From contig NZ_KK211190.1 in the NCBI RefSeq assembly GCF_000620865.1, forward strand, positions 2,584,914 through 2,648,913: 64,000 bases of DNA. Direction: 5' to 3'. Source of the stretch: Exiguobacterium sibiricum 7-3. Lineage in GTDB: Bacteria > Bacillota > Bacilli > Exiguobacteriales > Exiguobacteriaceae. How positions within the stretch are numbered: position 1 is the stretch's first letter; every line of letters starts with the position of its first letter. The position numbers and the translations under genes were made by a program. Below, piece after piece: positions 7,769 to 16,916 of this stretch. A model generated the notes under the pieces. That model made no database searches, had not been told where the DNA came from, and worked only from the letters and a program-made list of their open reading frames with translations.

Positions 7769-9837
7769 CCCTCTATCCGTCGAATGATATTTTCGAAATA
7801 TTCACGTTTTTTATCAGCGGATAACGATTCGCCTCCGTAGACCATCCGTTCGTAGGCATCGGTCAACGGACGCATCGCATACGTTTCGTAATATCCGTCG
7901 ACCTCATGCGCAAGTTCCGTCAGTGTGCGGCCGTCCTTGTAGTGGAATCCTTGTTTATCAAGGCGGCGCAATAAGAAACGGTACATCCGCTTGAATCCTT
8001 CCGGACGATGAAGCTGGTTGCGGAAGAATAAAACCGCTGCCGTCCGGATCAATGGTTTCCGGAAGAGATAGAGGAACAGCACTCCAACAATCAGACCGAC
8101 AACCGGCCAAATCGGGAACGACTGTTGCTCGGTTTGCGCCGCTGTCGTCGTTTGTTCTTCATCGAGCAGATTTTCCTGCGGACGGTTCGGTGTTGCCGTT
8201 TCGGTATCCGTCTCCGTATCCCGCTGCGGATTGGCTTGTTCGGTTTCATTGTTCGTTTCCTGATCGATTGTATATTGCCCGGCTCCGTCAAAACTGACGG
8301 TCGGCTCAAGCGGTACCCAACCCGGTCCTTCGATATACACTTCGACCCACGAGTGAGCATTTTTATTGCGGACCGTATAACTCGTCACGGCTGCCCCGAT
8401 GACATCGGAGTCGCCGCCCGTAAATCCTTTTACCCAACGGGCCGGCAGACCGGCAGCACGTAACAACACGGTTGCGGATGTCGAGAAATTATCACAGTAA
8501 CCGAGTTTCGTCTCAAATAAAAATTGATCGACATAATCTTGATTTTCTTCCGGTACAGCGACTTCTTCCGTATTGTATTCAAAGTTTTCCTGTTCAAAAT
8601 AACTTTCGATTGCCTTCGCTTTATCCCACGGACTGTCTTCATCCGCGACAATCTCTTCCGCGAGATCACGGACACGGTTCGGTAACGTATCCGGTAACTG
8701 TAAATACCGGTCCTGCTCCATCTCGGACAATGTGATCGGCTCATCCGTCTGAAGCAATTCTTCCGTAAACAACGGATACGTATATTGAATCTGATAATTT
8801 TGCTGACGCTCCGCGTCATCCAGGTACGAGACCTTTTGATTTTCCGGATCAATCAACAGATTTTGCCGTTGCTTGTCTACACTCAAACGGACGTTGTCCC
8901 CGTTATACGGCACAAACGGCAGCTCCCGTGACAGTTCAAATGTCGCCCGTTCTTCCCGTGTCTTGACATCATCTCCGAAGTGCGAGAAAAATCCCCGCGA
9001 ATCGATTTCGGGTTCTGATTTCGACAGGACCCAGCCTTTGCCGGTATAGACGTCTTTTGTCTCGACACGCCAGTAACGGCTGCCTTCACTTTCGACCTGA
9101 AAGACTTCCCGATCGTCCATCTGGAACGGACCGCCCAACTGTTCGTCGTTGTTGCCGTAGCCGACTTTTTGAATCCGGCTCGACGATGTGCCCTCACTCT
9201 CGAAACCATCGGTCCAGTCATACCAGCTGTCCTGCCATGTCGCCGTGATGACCGGACTCTGAAATGCGGCAACCACTGTCGCTCCGATAATCAGCAACGC
9301 ACTGAGTGGACGGACATAGGATGCTGTCGGCCGTTCACTGACTTCTGTCGCATATAACAAAAACAGCGCCAGGACGATCGGATAGATGATGAACTGTTCC
9401 CCTGAGTAATCCGTCCACGTGTCGCAGTAGGCAATGAAGCCGATGACACCGAGGGCCAGACCGAAGACAAAGCCGCGGTTTGGAAACGTCCGCCGTGCCA
9501 AATAGCCGATCAAGAAACTGATCAGTCCAATCGAGAAGGCAAATGCCGGACGTCCCGGTAATTCCCCGTTGATGACACGGTTGATGTCGCCCGCGATTTC
9601 ACGGAACAGATTCCACGGTGCTTCTCCGGGAATCAAAATAAAGTAAAACGACACGAGCAGGGCGAGCAGGCTGCCGAGTAAAAACCAGCTGCGCCGCAGA
9701 TGCGACAGCAGTAATGGTGTCAACAGGAGCGGCAAAAACGGAATGACACTCTCAAACGTCGTCAGTTCGAGTAACGGCGGCATGAAGCTCGCAAACAGCA
9801 ATCCGGCGAGCAGATTCCAAATCAATCGTCGCATCAT
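7765..9837 (-). CDS. yebA: Transglutaminase-like membrane protein (YebA-like)
   Basis: 690-residue protein of the TgpA/YebA family. The N-terminal ~200 residues form about six membrane segments, followed by a large extracytoplasmic part, a transglutaminase core with catalytic Cys in KLGYCDNFSTS, then NAHSWVEVY (His) and the Asp-like third position near PLEPTVSFDG, a Thr/Glu/Gln-rich linker, one more membrane segment (PIWPVVGLIVGVLFLYLF) and a cytoplasmic DUF4129-like tail. Start at 9837 is set by the ATGA overlap with the DUF58 gene and GGAGG 8 bases upstream. It is the third gene of a MoxR-DUF58-transglutaminase operon, a module thought to act on envelope proteins; its substrate is unknown. 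Confidence 0.9.
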   Translation of the reverse strand: MMRRLIWNLLAGLLFASFMPPLLELTTFESVIPFLPLLLTPLLLSHLRRSWFLLGSLLALLVSFYFILIPGEAPWNLFREIAGDINRVINGELPGRPAFAFSIGLISFLIGYLARRTFPNRGFVFGLALGVIGFIAYCDTWTDYSGEQFIIYPIVLALFLLYATEVSERPTASYVRPLSALLIIGATVVAAFQSPVITATWQDSWYDWTDGFESEGTSSSRIQKVGYGNNDEQLGGPFQMDDREVFQVESEGSRYWRVETKDVYTGKGWVLSKSEPEIDSRGFFSHFGDDVKTREERATFELSRELPFVPYNGDNVRLSVDKQRQNLLIDPENQKVSYLDDAERQQNYQIQYTYPLFTEELLQTDEPITLSEMEQDRYLQLPDTLPNRVRDLAEEIVADEDSPWDKAKAIESYFEQENFEYNTEEVAVPEENQDYVDQFLFETKLGYCDNFSTSATVLLRAAGLPARWVKGFTGGDSDVIGAAVTSYTVRNKNAHSWVEVYIEGPGWVPLEPTVSFDGAGQYTIDQETNNETEQANPQRDTETDTETATPNRPQENLLDEEQTTTAAQTEQQSFPIWPVVGLIVGVLFLYLFRKPLIRTAAVLFFRNQLHRPEGFKRMYRFLLRRLDKQGFHYKDGRTLTELAHEVDGYYETYAMRPLTDAYERMVYGGESLSADKKREYFENIIRRIEG

Positions 9838-10916
9838 CCGGTCGTCCTCCTCTCTGGTGTATAGACATGAACGCTTGCTTCCTGCCGGACTTTCGAAATC
9901 CACATCTCATTGTTGGATTCGAGATCCGGTGTGATGAACAGGACGTTTCCGTTCAGCCGTAACGCTTTGGAAGAGTATTCCCACGATTCGATGAATGACC
10001 GGGTCCGGCTCGGTTGCGCCGTCATCAAGTAGTGGGTCAATTTTGCGCCTTCGAGCGGCAACGACAAGGACTGGACCCCGTGCCCGACAAGGTGAATCCG
10101 GTAGTTCAGATGGCGTTTATTCAGTTGATCCGTCGCGGCGGCCAGCATGGAAATACTTTTCTCGAAGTTCTCATCACTGACCGTTCCTTCGTCAAATACG
10201 ATCGTCGTCTCGCGCTCCTGTTCCCGTTCAAACGTTTTCGTCATCAATCCTTGCCGTTTCGCGGTCGCTTTCCAGTCGATCTGGTTCATCCGGTCCCCAC
10301 TGACGTATTCACGGACACCGACGACCGTAAAGGACGATTGCCGGAGATCAAGGGAGACGGGAGAAATCCCGCCGTCGCCACGGTCATCCTCGTGTGGCAG
10401 TTGAACCGCTAACCGGGCCGGTTCAACGGCGAGATATGTTTCGACCGGATAAAGTTTTTTCCGCATGAACAAGCCGAACGGATCGCGTATTTCCAGCACA
10501 CATCCGGGAATTTGATACAGTCCACGGCGGATCGAAGGAATCAAATAGTCGATGTGTTCGACTTTGCGGTAATGCGCCCGCAGCGGATGCCGGATGTTCA
10601 GCGGTTCTTCGCTAAGTGCTGCCGGAACGGCTTCCGTCACGTCAACGGCACCGACGAGGAACGGATATTTCCGTCGTACTTGAAGCGACACCGGAATGTC
10701 GGTTCCGGCAATCAGCATTTTATTGGAGACTTCCCGCGTCGCAATCGCTTGTGTGACAGGCCAGATCAAAAACAGTGTCCAGTACACGGTCAATCCTGCC
10801 ATGACATAAACCAGCAGCGATGCGACGTTCCCGCCGTCAATCCGGGCATATACCCATAAAGCTGTGAGTGTGATCAGCAAGACGGCGTAACGCCAACCGA
10901 TTTGCCATCTTGTCAT
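9834..10916 (-). CDS. yeaD: DUF58 protein (YeaD-like)
   Basis: 360 residues; two membrane segments at the N-terminus (~8-26 and ~30-50), a beta-rich region, and the DUF58 core around the signature YVSGDRMNQIDWKATAKRQG (near 203-222), followed by a von Willebrand A-like fold (TTIVFDEG). DUF58 proteins are partners of MoxR ATPases. It overlaps yeaC by 4 bases at the start and yebA by 4 bases at the end, indicating translational coupling. Confidence 0.92.
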   Translation of the reverse strand: MTRWQIGWRYAVLLITLTALWVYARIDGGNVASLLVYVMAGLTVYWTLFLIWPVTQAIATREVSNKMLIAGTDIPVSLQVRRKYPFLVGAVDVTEAVPAALSEEPLNIRHPLRAHYRKVEHIDYLIPSIRRGLYQIPGCVLEIRDPFGLFMRKKLYPVETYLAVEPARLAVQLPHEDDRGDGGISPVSLDLRQSSFTVVGVREYVSGDRMNQIDWKATAKRQGLMTKTFEREQERETTIVFDEGTVSDENFEKSISMLAAATDQLNKRHLNYRIHLVGHGVQSLSLPLEGAKLTHYLMTAQPSRTRSFIESWEYSSKALRLNGNVLFITPDLESNNEMWISKVRQEASVHVYTPERRTTG

Positions 10917-11869
10917 AAGGACTCCACGTCTTGCTGAATCGGTACGGCGACTTCTTTTTTCACTTGTTCGAGAACTCGTTCTGCCGTCTGTCCATGATAG
11001 CGCGCGTCCGCTGTTAAGATTAGCCGGTGCGAGAGCACGGGTGTCAACAGTTCTTTGACGTCATCCGGTAAGACGAATGACCGCCCTTCCATGTACGCCC
11101 AGGCTTGCGCCACTTTCATCAGGGCAATCGAAGACCGCGGACTGGCTCCGAGATAAAGTGATGCATGTGTCCGTGTCGCCTGGACCAGATGGACGATATA
11201 TTTTTTCACCGGTTGCGAGACATGAACGTCTTTCACCGCCTCTTTCATCCGTAACAATTCGTCACGTGTGATGACGGACTCGAGCGTCTCAATCGGTTCA
11301 TCCCGTTCGAACCGCGTCAATAGCTTCATTTCTTGTTGAAAGTCGGGATATCCCATCTTGACCTTAATCAAAAACCGGTCGAGTTGGGCTTCCGGAAGCG
11401 GATACGTTCCTTCGTGTTCAATCGGATTTTGAGTTGCCATGACAAAAAAGGGATTAGGAAGCGTGTGAATTTCTCCATCCACCGTTACATTCGCTTCCGC
11501 CATCCCTTCGAGTAATGCTGATTGTGTTTTCGGTGAGGTCCGGTTGATTTCATCTGCCAGGACGATGTTTCCCATCAAAGGACCCGGCCGGTATTCAAAC
11601 TGACCCGTCTTTTGGTTATACATCGAAACCCCCGTCAAATCGGACGGCAGCAGATCAGGTGTGAATTGTACACGTTTAAATGTCAAACCAATCGAACGGC
11701 TGAAAGCCCGAACGAGCATCGTCTTCCCGACACCCGGTACGTCTTCGAGTAACACGTGACCTCCGGCAAGTAATGCTGCTAAAGATTGTGTAATCACATT
11801 TTCTTTTCCGATGATTACTTTTTCTACGTTGTCGATGATCGCTTGAATCTCCTTCGTATATGTTCGCAT
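10913..11869 (-). CDS. yeaC: MoxR-family AAA+ ATPase (YeaC-like)
   Basis: 318 residues, cytosolic. Walker A DVPGVGKT at 43-50, Walker B LADEINR at 104-110, sensor-1 ATQNP near 145-149 and the MoxR-specific PLPEAQLDRF block. MoxR ATPases act as chaperone-like remodelers for the products of adjacent DUF58/transglutaminase genes; this is the first gene of that operon. Confidence 0.94.
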   Translation of the reverse strand: MRTYTKEIQAIIDNVEKVIIGKENVITQSLAALLAGGHVLLEDVPGVGKTMLVRAFSRSIGLTFKRVQFTPDLLPSDLTGVSMYNQKTGQFEYRPGPLMGNIVLADEINRTSPKTQSALLEGMAEANVTVDGEIHTLPNPFFVMATQNPIEHEGTYPLPEAQLDRFLIKVKMGYPDFQQEMKLLTRFERDEPIETLESVITRDELLRMKEAVKDVHVSQPVKKYIVHLVQATRTHASLYLGASPRSSIALMKVAQAWAYMEGRSFVLPDDVKELLTPVLSHRLILTADARYHGQTAERVLEQVKKEVAVPIQQDVESL

Positions 11870-11969
11870 CGTCTGGCCCCTTGCTGTTTAGTAGTTGAAT
11901 TTTCTGACTCTTTATATCTTCTCATATCTGTCGATGCTTTTAAAGGCATAGGGATAGTTGAATACGCAC

Positions 11970-12002
11970 AAAAGGGGGCGCCGCTGTTCGCGACTCCCCC
12001 TT
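11970..12002 (-). terminator. GC-rich terminator downstream of the MTR transporter operon
   Basis: Minus strand: AGGGGG-AGTCGC pairs with GCGGCG-CCCCCT, then TTTTG. It lies about 240 bases beyond the permease stop and just upstream of yeaC, closing any transcript covering the small ORF at 12103-12177. Confidence 0.75.
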
Positions 12003-12102
12003 CCTGCTTTCAGGAACGATCACATATCGTAAACCGTTCTTGAGCCGTGCAATCTGCACGTAAAACACGAATCACTTCGTGTCTATTGTCATGTTGCGTC
12101 CG

Positions 12103-12177
12103 TCAAGTCCGGTGATCCTCTTCTTCTCGAAGCGACATGCGATCGTTCCCTATACATTGATAATCATTCATGTGCAT
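12103..12177 (-). CDS. Candidate 24-residue small ORF
   Basis: In the 370-base gap between yeaC and the ABC permease, a short frame starts at ATG 12177 with AAAGGA 6 bases upstream and encodes MHMNDYQCIGNDRMSLREEE plus four more residues (DHRT). It is polar, with one Cys. A stable terminator follows at 11970-12002, so a transcript could contain it. It is too short to judge by composition and could be chance; it might equally be the tail of the transporter mRNA. No further gene is seen in this gap. Confidence 0.3.
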   Translation of the reverse strand: MHMNDYQCIGNDRMSLREEEDHRT

Positions 12178-12238
12178 CACCATCCTTTCATATACTGAAT
12201 ATTACCGATTCTATTCGAAGTTAAACCTCTTTTTTTAA

Positions 12239-13255
12239 TTATTTTTTGAAACGGTAATAGGTCGAAGCCAAGGCAAGCGCCAAAACGGCACCTTTGATGA
12301 TGTTCAGTGAATAATACGGTACCGATAACATGACGAGCCCGTTCTCAAGAATTCCGACGAGACAAGCACCAACCAGTGTCCCGAGCGCATTCGGCTTGCC
12401 TTGTCCGGCAAATGAAGAACCGATGAAGGCCGCTGCGACGGCCGGCATCAAATAACCGGATCCGGCATTGATTTGGGAGGAGCCGACTTGCGACGCCAGC
12501 AAGATTCCGCCGACAGCCGCCAGTAATCCGGCAATCAAATAAGCAACTGCCCGGTACCGGTTAACCCGAATCCCGGTCAGATGAGCCGCTTCCGGATTTC
12601 CGCCGATGATGTATAGAAAACGTCCATGCCGTGTGTGGTTCAAAAAGACATGCGTCACGGCGACGACGACGAGCATGATCAGAATAATCCACGGTGCTTG
12701 ACTGATGGTTAGAAACGATTCCGGAATCATGCCGACCGTCGGTGTACCGTCGAGACGGGGCATCCCGGCACTGATTGACCCGCCACCGGTATAGGTCATC
12801 GCGACGCCTTCAAAAATGAACATCGTCGCAAGTGTGGCGAACAGATCCGGAATCTTGAACTGGACGATCAACAAAATATTAACGAGTGCGACCGCCAAGG
12901 CAATCAAGAGGGCCAGACCAATCGAGACGCCAAGCGGCAGACTGTACCACACAAAAAAAGATACGACGAGTGAACTGGCGAAGGTCGCAGTCGAGCCGAC
13001 GGACAAGTCAAACCCGTTGACAGTCAACGAAACCGTTAACCCGATGGCGATGATCGTGACAATCGAGATACTTCGTAAAATGTTGACGAGGTTCGTCCCT
13101 TGTAAAAAATTCGGTGCCGTCATGGCAAAGAATAGAATAAGTGCGAGAATCGCGAGGACGATGCCCCAGTCATTCAAGAAACGCAACACCGGTTTTCCCG
13201 GTGCGGTTCGTGGTGTGTCCGGCTTTGCCGTCGGTTCGTGCAATACGTCATTCAT
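12239..13255 (-). CDS. Sugar-type ABC transporter permease (predicted methylthioribose uptake)
   Basis: 338-residue permease of the RbsC/MglC/LsrC class, about eight to ten membrane segments, with the family blocks TVNGFDLSVGSTATFAS (near 85-100), LATMFIFEGVA and IGGNPEAAHLTGIRV. Start at 13255 (MNDVLHEP) has AGGAGG upstream and an 8-base overlap with the ATPase gene; the longer frame to 13348 lies inside that gene. It is co-transcribed with mtnK and mtnA behind a SAM riboswitch, so the transported sugar is most likely 5-methylthioribose; that specificity is inference. Confidence 0.88.
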   Translation of the reverse strand: MNDVLHEPTAKPDTPRTAPGKPVLRFLNDWGIVLAILALILFFAMTAPNFLQGTNLVNILRSISIVTIIAIGLTVSLTVNGFDLSVGSTATFASSLVVSFFVWYSLPLGVSIGLALLIALAVALVNILLIVQFKIPDLFATLATMFIFEGVAMTYTGGGSISAGMPRLDGTPTVGMIPESFLTISQAPWIILIMLVVVAVTHVFLNHTRHGRFLYIIGGNPEAAHLTGIRVNRYRAVAYLIAGLLAAVGGILLASQVGSSQINAGSGYLMPAVAAAFIGSSFAGQGKPNALGTLVGACLVGILENGLVMLSVPYYSLNIIKGAVLALALASTYYRFKK

Positions 13256-14771
13256 TCTGTCGTCCTCCTGTTGCATACCACAATAATTGTTCTTCGGTCG
13301 TTTCCGCAGTGGTCGTCTCAAACACGATTTCCCCGTCATACATGACATAAATCCGGTCGGTTACAGCCAGCAGTTCATCCAGTTCACTCGACGCATAAAT
13401 GACGGCTTTTTGTTCTGCAGCCAACCGGTCAATCACTTGGAAGATTTCCGCTTTCGCTCCGACATCGACACCTTTTGTCGGTTCATCCAACACTAAAACG
13501 GACGCGTCTGCCAGCAACCATTTTCCGATGGCGACTTTTTGTTGGTTGCCGCCCGATAAGTCGGCGGCACGTTGCTCGGTACTGCTGACTTTAATCGACA
13601 GTTGCTGAACGATTTTTTTTGTTGCGGTCCGCTCTTTCGTCTTTTGTACGAACCCGAACCGGTTGACGAATTGTTTGAGACTGGCTGCCGTCATGTTCTG
13701 ATCAATCGGATCCGAAACTAAAATCCCTTCTTTCCGCCGTTCTTCCGGCACAAGTCCAATACCAAGCCGGACCGCATCATACGGCGAACGGACGCGGCGT
13801 GTTTCTCCGTGCAGACGAATCGATCCCGAAGTGACAGGAAGCGACCCGAAAATCGTTTTACACAATTCCGTCTTGCCAGCACCAACGAGTCCGGCAATGC
13901 CGATTACTTCTCCGGCACGGACCGTTAAGGAGACCTGGTTGAGGTGCCCGGTGACCGTGATCCGGTCGAGCTCAAGTGAGGCTACGCCTGCCGGACGCGT
14001 CTGTCGTTTCGATTGCCGCAGACGCCGGCCAAGCATCTGTTCGACGACGGTTTCTTTTGTTTGTCCGGCAAGAAGCTGCCGTGAGACCAGTTTCCCGTCA
14101 CGCATGACGGAAATGGATTCACAAATCTCAAATAGTTCCTGCAGGCGGTGGGAAATGAAGATGACGCCCAGTTGTTCCGTCTCTGCCAGCTCACGAATGA
14201 TGCGAAACAGTTGCTCCGTTTCCCGTCCGCTGAGCGGGGCAGTCGGCTCATCTAAAATCAGGAACCGACTCTCCTGCACCAGGGCGCGGGCAATCAAAAC
14301 CAGTTGTTTTTCGGCCAGTCGCAGCTCACTGACCCGCTGCCTGACATCGATCGACGCCTTCAATTTCCGTAAAGCACGCTCGGCTATTTCTTCGTATCGC
14401 TGCCGTCTGATGAACCCTTTCAGCTGTCCGCTCGTCAGAACATCGAGACAGATATTCTCGGCGACGGTCAAATAACCGACCAGTGCCGTATCGACTTCCT
14501 GATAGACGATTTCAATCCCGGCCCGTTTCGCGGCACCCGGTGAATCAATCGTCAGCGGCAGACCGTCAAACCAAATCGTTCCGTCATATGAATCGTACGC
14601 CCCGGCCAACACTTTCATCAGCGTGGATTTACCGGCTCCGTTCGCTCCGACAAGCGCATGGATTTCCCCGCGGCGCACGGAAAAATCAACATCATCCAGC
14701 GCCTTGACGCCGGGAAATTCGATTGAAATCCCCTGCATCTCCAGTCGTTGTTCATTCACCGGACGGGTCAT
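13248..14771 (-). CDS. Sugar-type ABC transporter ATPase, two fused ABC domains
   Basis: 507 residues with two nucleotide-binding domains as in RbsA/MglA. Domain 1 has Walker A GANGAGKST (near 42-50), an atypical signature region (VSELRLAEKQ) and Walker B LILDEPTAPL; domain 2 has Walker A-like GLVGAGKTE, signature LSGGNQQKV and Walker B LVLDEPTKGVD. It overlaps the binding-protein gene by 4 bases and the permease by 8. Couples ATP hydrolysis to sugar import, presumably methylthioribose given the mtn genes upstream. Confidence 0.92.
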   Translation of the reverse strand: MTRPVNEQRLEMQGISIEFPGVKALDDVDFSVRRGEIHALVGANGAGKSTLMKVLAGAYDSYDGTIWFDGLPLTIDSPGAAKRAGIEIVYQEVDTALVGYLTVAENICLDVLTSGQLKGFIRRQRYEEIAERALRKLKASIDVRQRVSELRLAEKQLVLIARALVQESRFLILDEPTAPLSGRETEQLFRIIRELAETEQLGVIFISHRLQELFEICESISVMRDGKLVSRQLLAGQTKETVVEQMLGRRLRQSKRQTRPAGVASLELDRITVTGHLNQVSLTVRAGEVIGIAGLVGAGKTELCKTIFGSLPVTSGSIRLHGETRRVRSPYDAVRLGIGLVPEERRKEGILVSDPIDQNMTAASLKQFVNRFGFVQKTKERTATKKIVQQLSIKVSSTEQRAADLSGGNQQKVAIGKWLLADASVLVLDEPTKGVDVGAKAEIFQVIDRLAAEQKAVIYASSELDELLAVTDRIYVMYDGEIVFETTTAETTEEQLLWYATGGRQNE

Positions 14772-15850
14772 TTCCCGTCATTCGCTTTCCGCAGTTTTTC
14801 CATCCACGGTTCGTTGAATTTTTCGGATGTACTCCAGCCTTTGATGATCGTATCGAGATTGTACATCGTCGTGTCGGCTTTCAACGCTTTTTGCTCGACC
14901 AGTTTGGCGTCCAGGTCAAAACTGTCCGGTGTTGTTTCGCCGGCGAGCTTTTTCGCAAGCAGACGCATGTCCGTCTGCCCGATCAAATGCGGATCGACGG
15001 CACTCGTCGACACCCAATTACTGCCCTTCTCACGCATCAGATTGATGTCCTGATTCGAGACATCGATTGAAATAAGCGGAATTTCCTGTCGTTTGTTGTC
15101 TTTTAAGGATTTATACGCCCCTTTGGCGACTTCATCCCAGGCACCCCAGACGGCATCAATGCTTCCTTTCGGATACTTGGCGAGAATTGCGTTCATCTTC
15201 GTCGCGATATCGCCTTGGACATCCTGGAAGTTCGTCGGTCCGACTGTCTCGAGCGTCTTGATTTTCCCATCTGCTTCATACGTCTTGTAGATTTCCTGAC
15301 GGCGGTCAAGCGGTGCAAAACCCGGACCGAACCACAGTTTGATGACTCGGACCGGCTTGTCGTCCTTCACTTTCGTCACTTCATCCAGCGAAAGCTGTGC
15401 CAGCTTGTGATCATCCTGGAATGTTTCCGTGATGCCTTTTAACGTCTGGTCTTTTTTCTTCGTCACCGTATCGAATGTGACGACCTTAATTCCTTTGTCA
15501 ATCGCCGGCTTGATCATGTCGTAGGCATAATCCTCTTTTCCGTGCGAGATGATCAATCCGTCATAATCCTGCTGAACGGCTTGCGCGACGAGTTCCTTGA
15601 ATTTAACGTCATTGCCTTCCGAAATGAACGTGTTGACCTGAAAACCAAGTGCTTCCCCTTCCGACCGGGCTCCGTCCAAAAACTGTTTCGTATGATCGTC
15701 GGATGCCAAATTGCGGATGACGGCAATCTTGACGTCACCCTGGACGCCTTCCGGTACACCACTGATTTTTTTCGCCGGTGTCGCTTCGCTATTGGCGCAA
15801 GCAGCCAGCAAGACCGCTGGTGCAAGTACCGCAAATGCTAATTTTTTCAT
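14768..15850 (-). CDS. Sugar-binding lipoprotein of the ABC transporter
   Basis: 360 residues. A lipoprotein signal peptide ends in LLAAC (Cys18), so the mature protein is anchored outside the membrane. The rest is a periplasmic-binding-protein type I fold of the ribose/galactose class (VKIAVIRNLASDDHTKQFLDG, the DYDGLIISHG block, and VWGAWDEVAKGAYKSL). It is the first of the three transporter genes after mtnA, 19 bases apart, in the S-box operon. Ligand is predicted to be 5-methylthioribose or a close relative. Confidence 0.9.
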   Translation of the reverse strand: MKKLAFAVLAPAVLLAACANSEATPAKKISGVPEGVQGDVKIAVIRNLASDDHTKQFLDGARSEGEALGFQVNTFISEGNDVKFKELVAQAVQQDYDGLIISHGKEDYAYDMIKPAIDKGIKVVTFDTVTKKKDQTLKGITETFQDDHKLAQLSLDEVTKVKDDKPVRVIKLWFGPGFAPLDRRQEIYKTYEADGKIKTLETVGPTNFQDVQGDIATKMNAILAKYPKGSIDAVWGAWDEVAKGAYKSLKDNKRQEIPLISIDVSNQDINLMREKGSNWVSTSAVDPHLIGQTDMRLLAKKLAGETTPDSFDLDAKLVEQKALKADTTMYNLDTIIKGWSTSEKFNEPWMEKLRKANDGK

Positions 15851-15869
15851 CTCGATCTCCCCTGTCTGT

Positions 15870-16916
15870 TTAACGTATCTGTTGTCCGATTGTCTGCTCG
15901 ATCGTCTCGACGGATGGATGTTCGATGACCCCGAGTTCCGTAATGATTGCCGTGATTAATTCGTGCGGTGTCACGTCAAACGCCGGATTAAAAACCGCTA
16001 CTCCGGCTGGCGCCGTCACTTTTCCGGCCAGTTGCGTCACTTCACGGGCATCGCGTTCTTCAATCTCAATTTCGTCTCCCGATAAGCTCGTAAAATCAAA
16101 GGTCGAAAGTGGTGCGGCGACATAAAACGGAATCCCGAAAGCACGGGCCAGTAACGCCAGTTGGAACGTGCCGATTTTGTTCGCCGTATCGCCGTTTCGG
16201 GTAATCCGATCAGCACCAACGATGATGGCAGTTATGTTCTTTTCCTTGATCGTATGCGCGACCATGTTGTCCGTAATCAACGTCACGTCAATTCCGGCCC
16301 GTTGCAGTTCCCATGTCGTCAAACGTGCTCCCTGAAGTAACGGACGGGTTTCCGATGCATAAACGGAGAGTGGAATTCCCTGTTCTTTCGCGAGATAAAA
16401 CGGAGCGAGTGCCGTCCCGTAAGCCGCTGTCGCAATCGATCCGGCATTACAAATCGTCAGAATCCGGTCACCGGACTGGAACAATTCCAGCGCATGAATA
16501 CCGATTTGCCGGGATGTCTTGGCATCCGCCTCATAAAGCGCCAGTGCTTTTTGTTCCAACCGTTTTGGCAACTCGGCAAGCGTCGTGCTCGAGACGATCA
16601 GCTGATTCAGCTCATCTAGCACATTCCGCAGATTGACGGCGGTCGGTCGGGTCGAGAGTAGTTGTGCCGATACCGTCAACAAGTCTTGTTTCGCTTCAGG
16701 AAGCGACCCTGTCGTCCGAAATGCTTCCTGTACAAGGATGAAGCCGCCGAACAGGCTGATCGCCGGTGCACCACGGACTCGCAATTGTTTGATTGCGTCA
16801 ATCGCTTGCGCTAAATCATGAATGATTTCATACCGTTCTTCTTCCGGGAGCCGGGTCTGATCCAAGATCGTCACCGTCCCATTTTCATAGATGATGCTTT
16901 GGACGAATTGGCTCAT
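15870..16916 (-). CDS. mtnA: S-methyl-5-thioribose-1-phosphate isomerase
   Basis: Converts MTR-1-phosphate to MTRu-1-phosphate in methionine salvage. 348 residues; RGAP at 48-51, catalytic Cys156 in ICNAGS and catalytic Asp236 in VGADRITRNGD, with DTANKIGTF following, all as in the eIF2B-related MtnA family. Its ATG overlaps the mtnK stop by 4 bases, so the two are translationally coupled; the ABC transporter genes follow in the same operon. Confidence 0.96.
   Translation of the reverse strand: MSQFVQSIIYENGTVTILDQTRLPEEERYEIIHDLAQAIDAIKQLRVRGAPAISLFGGFILVQEAFRTTGSLPEAKQDLLTVSAQLLSTRPTAVNLRNVLDELNQLIVSSTTLAELPKRLEQKALALYEADAKTSRQIGIHALELFQSGDRILTICNAGSIATAAYGTALAPFYLAKEQGIPLSVYASETRPLLQGARLTTWELQRAGIDVTLITDNMVAHTIKEKNITAIIVGADRITRNGDTANKIGTFQLALLARAFGIPFYVAAPLSTFDFTSLSGDEIEIEERDAREVTQLAGKVTAPAGVAVFNPAFDVTPHELITAIITELGVIEHPSVETIEQTIGQQIR

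Noticed and set aside
13256-13348. Extension of the ABC permease into the ATPase gene
   Set aside because: It overlaps coding sequence of the ATPase and has no Shine-Dalgarno; 13255 has AGGAGG.
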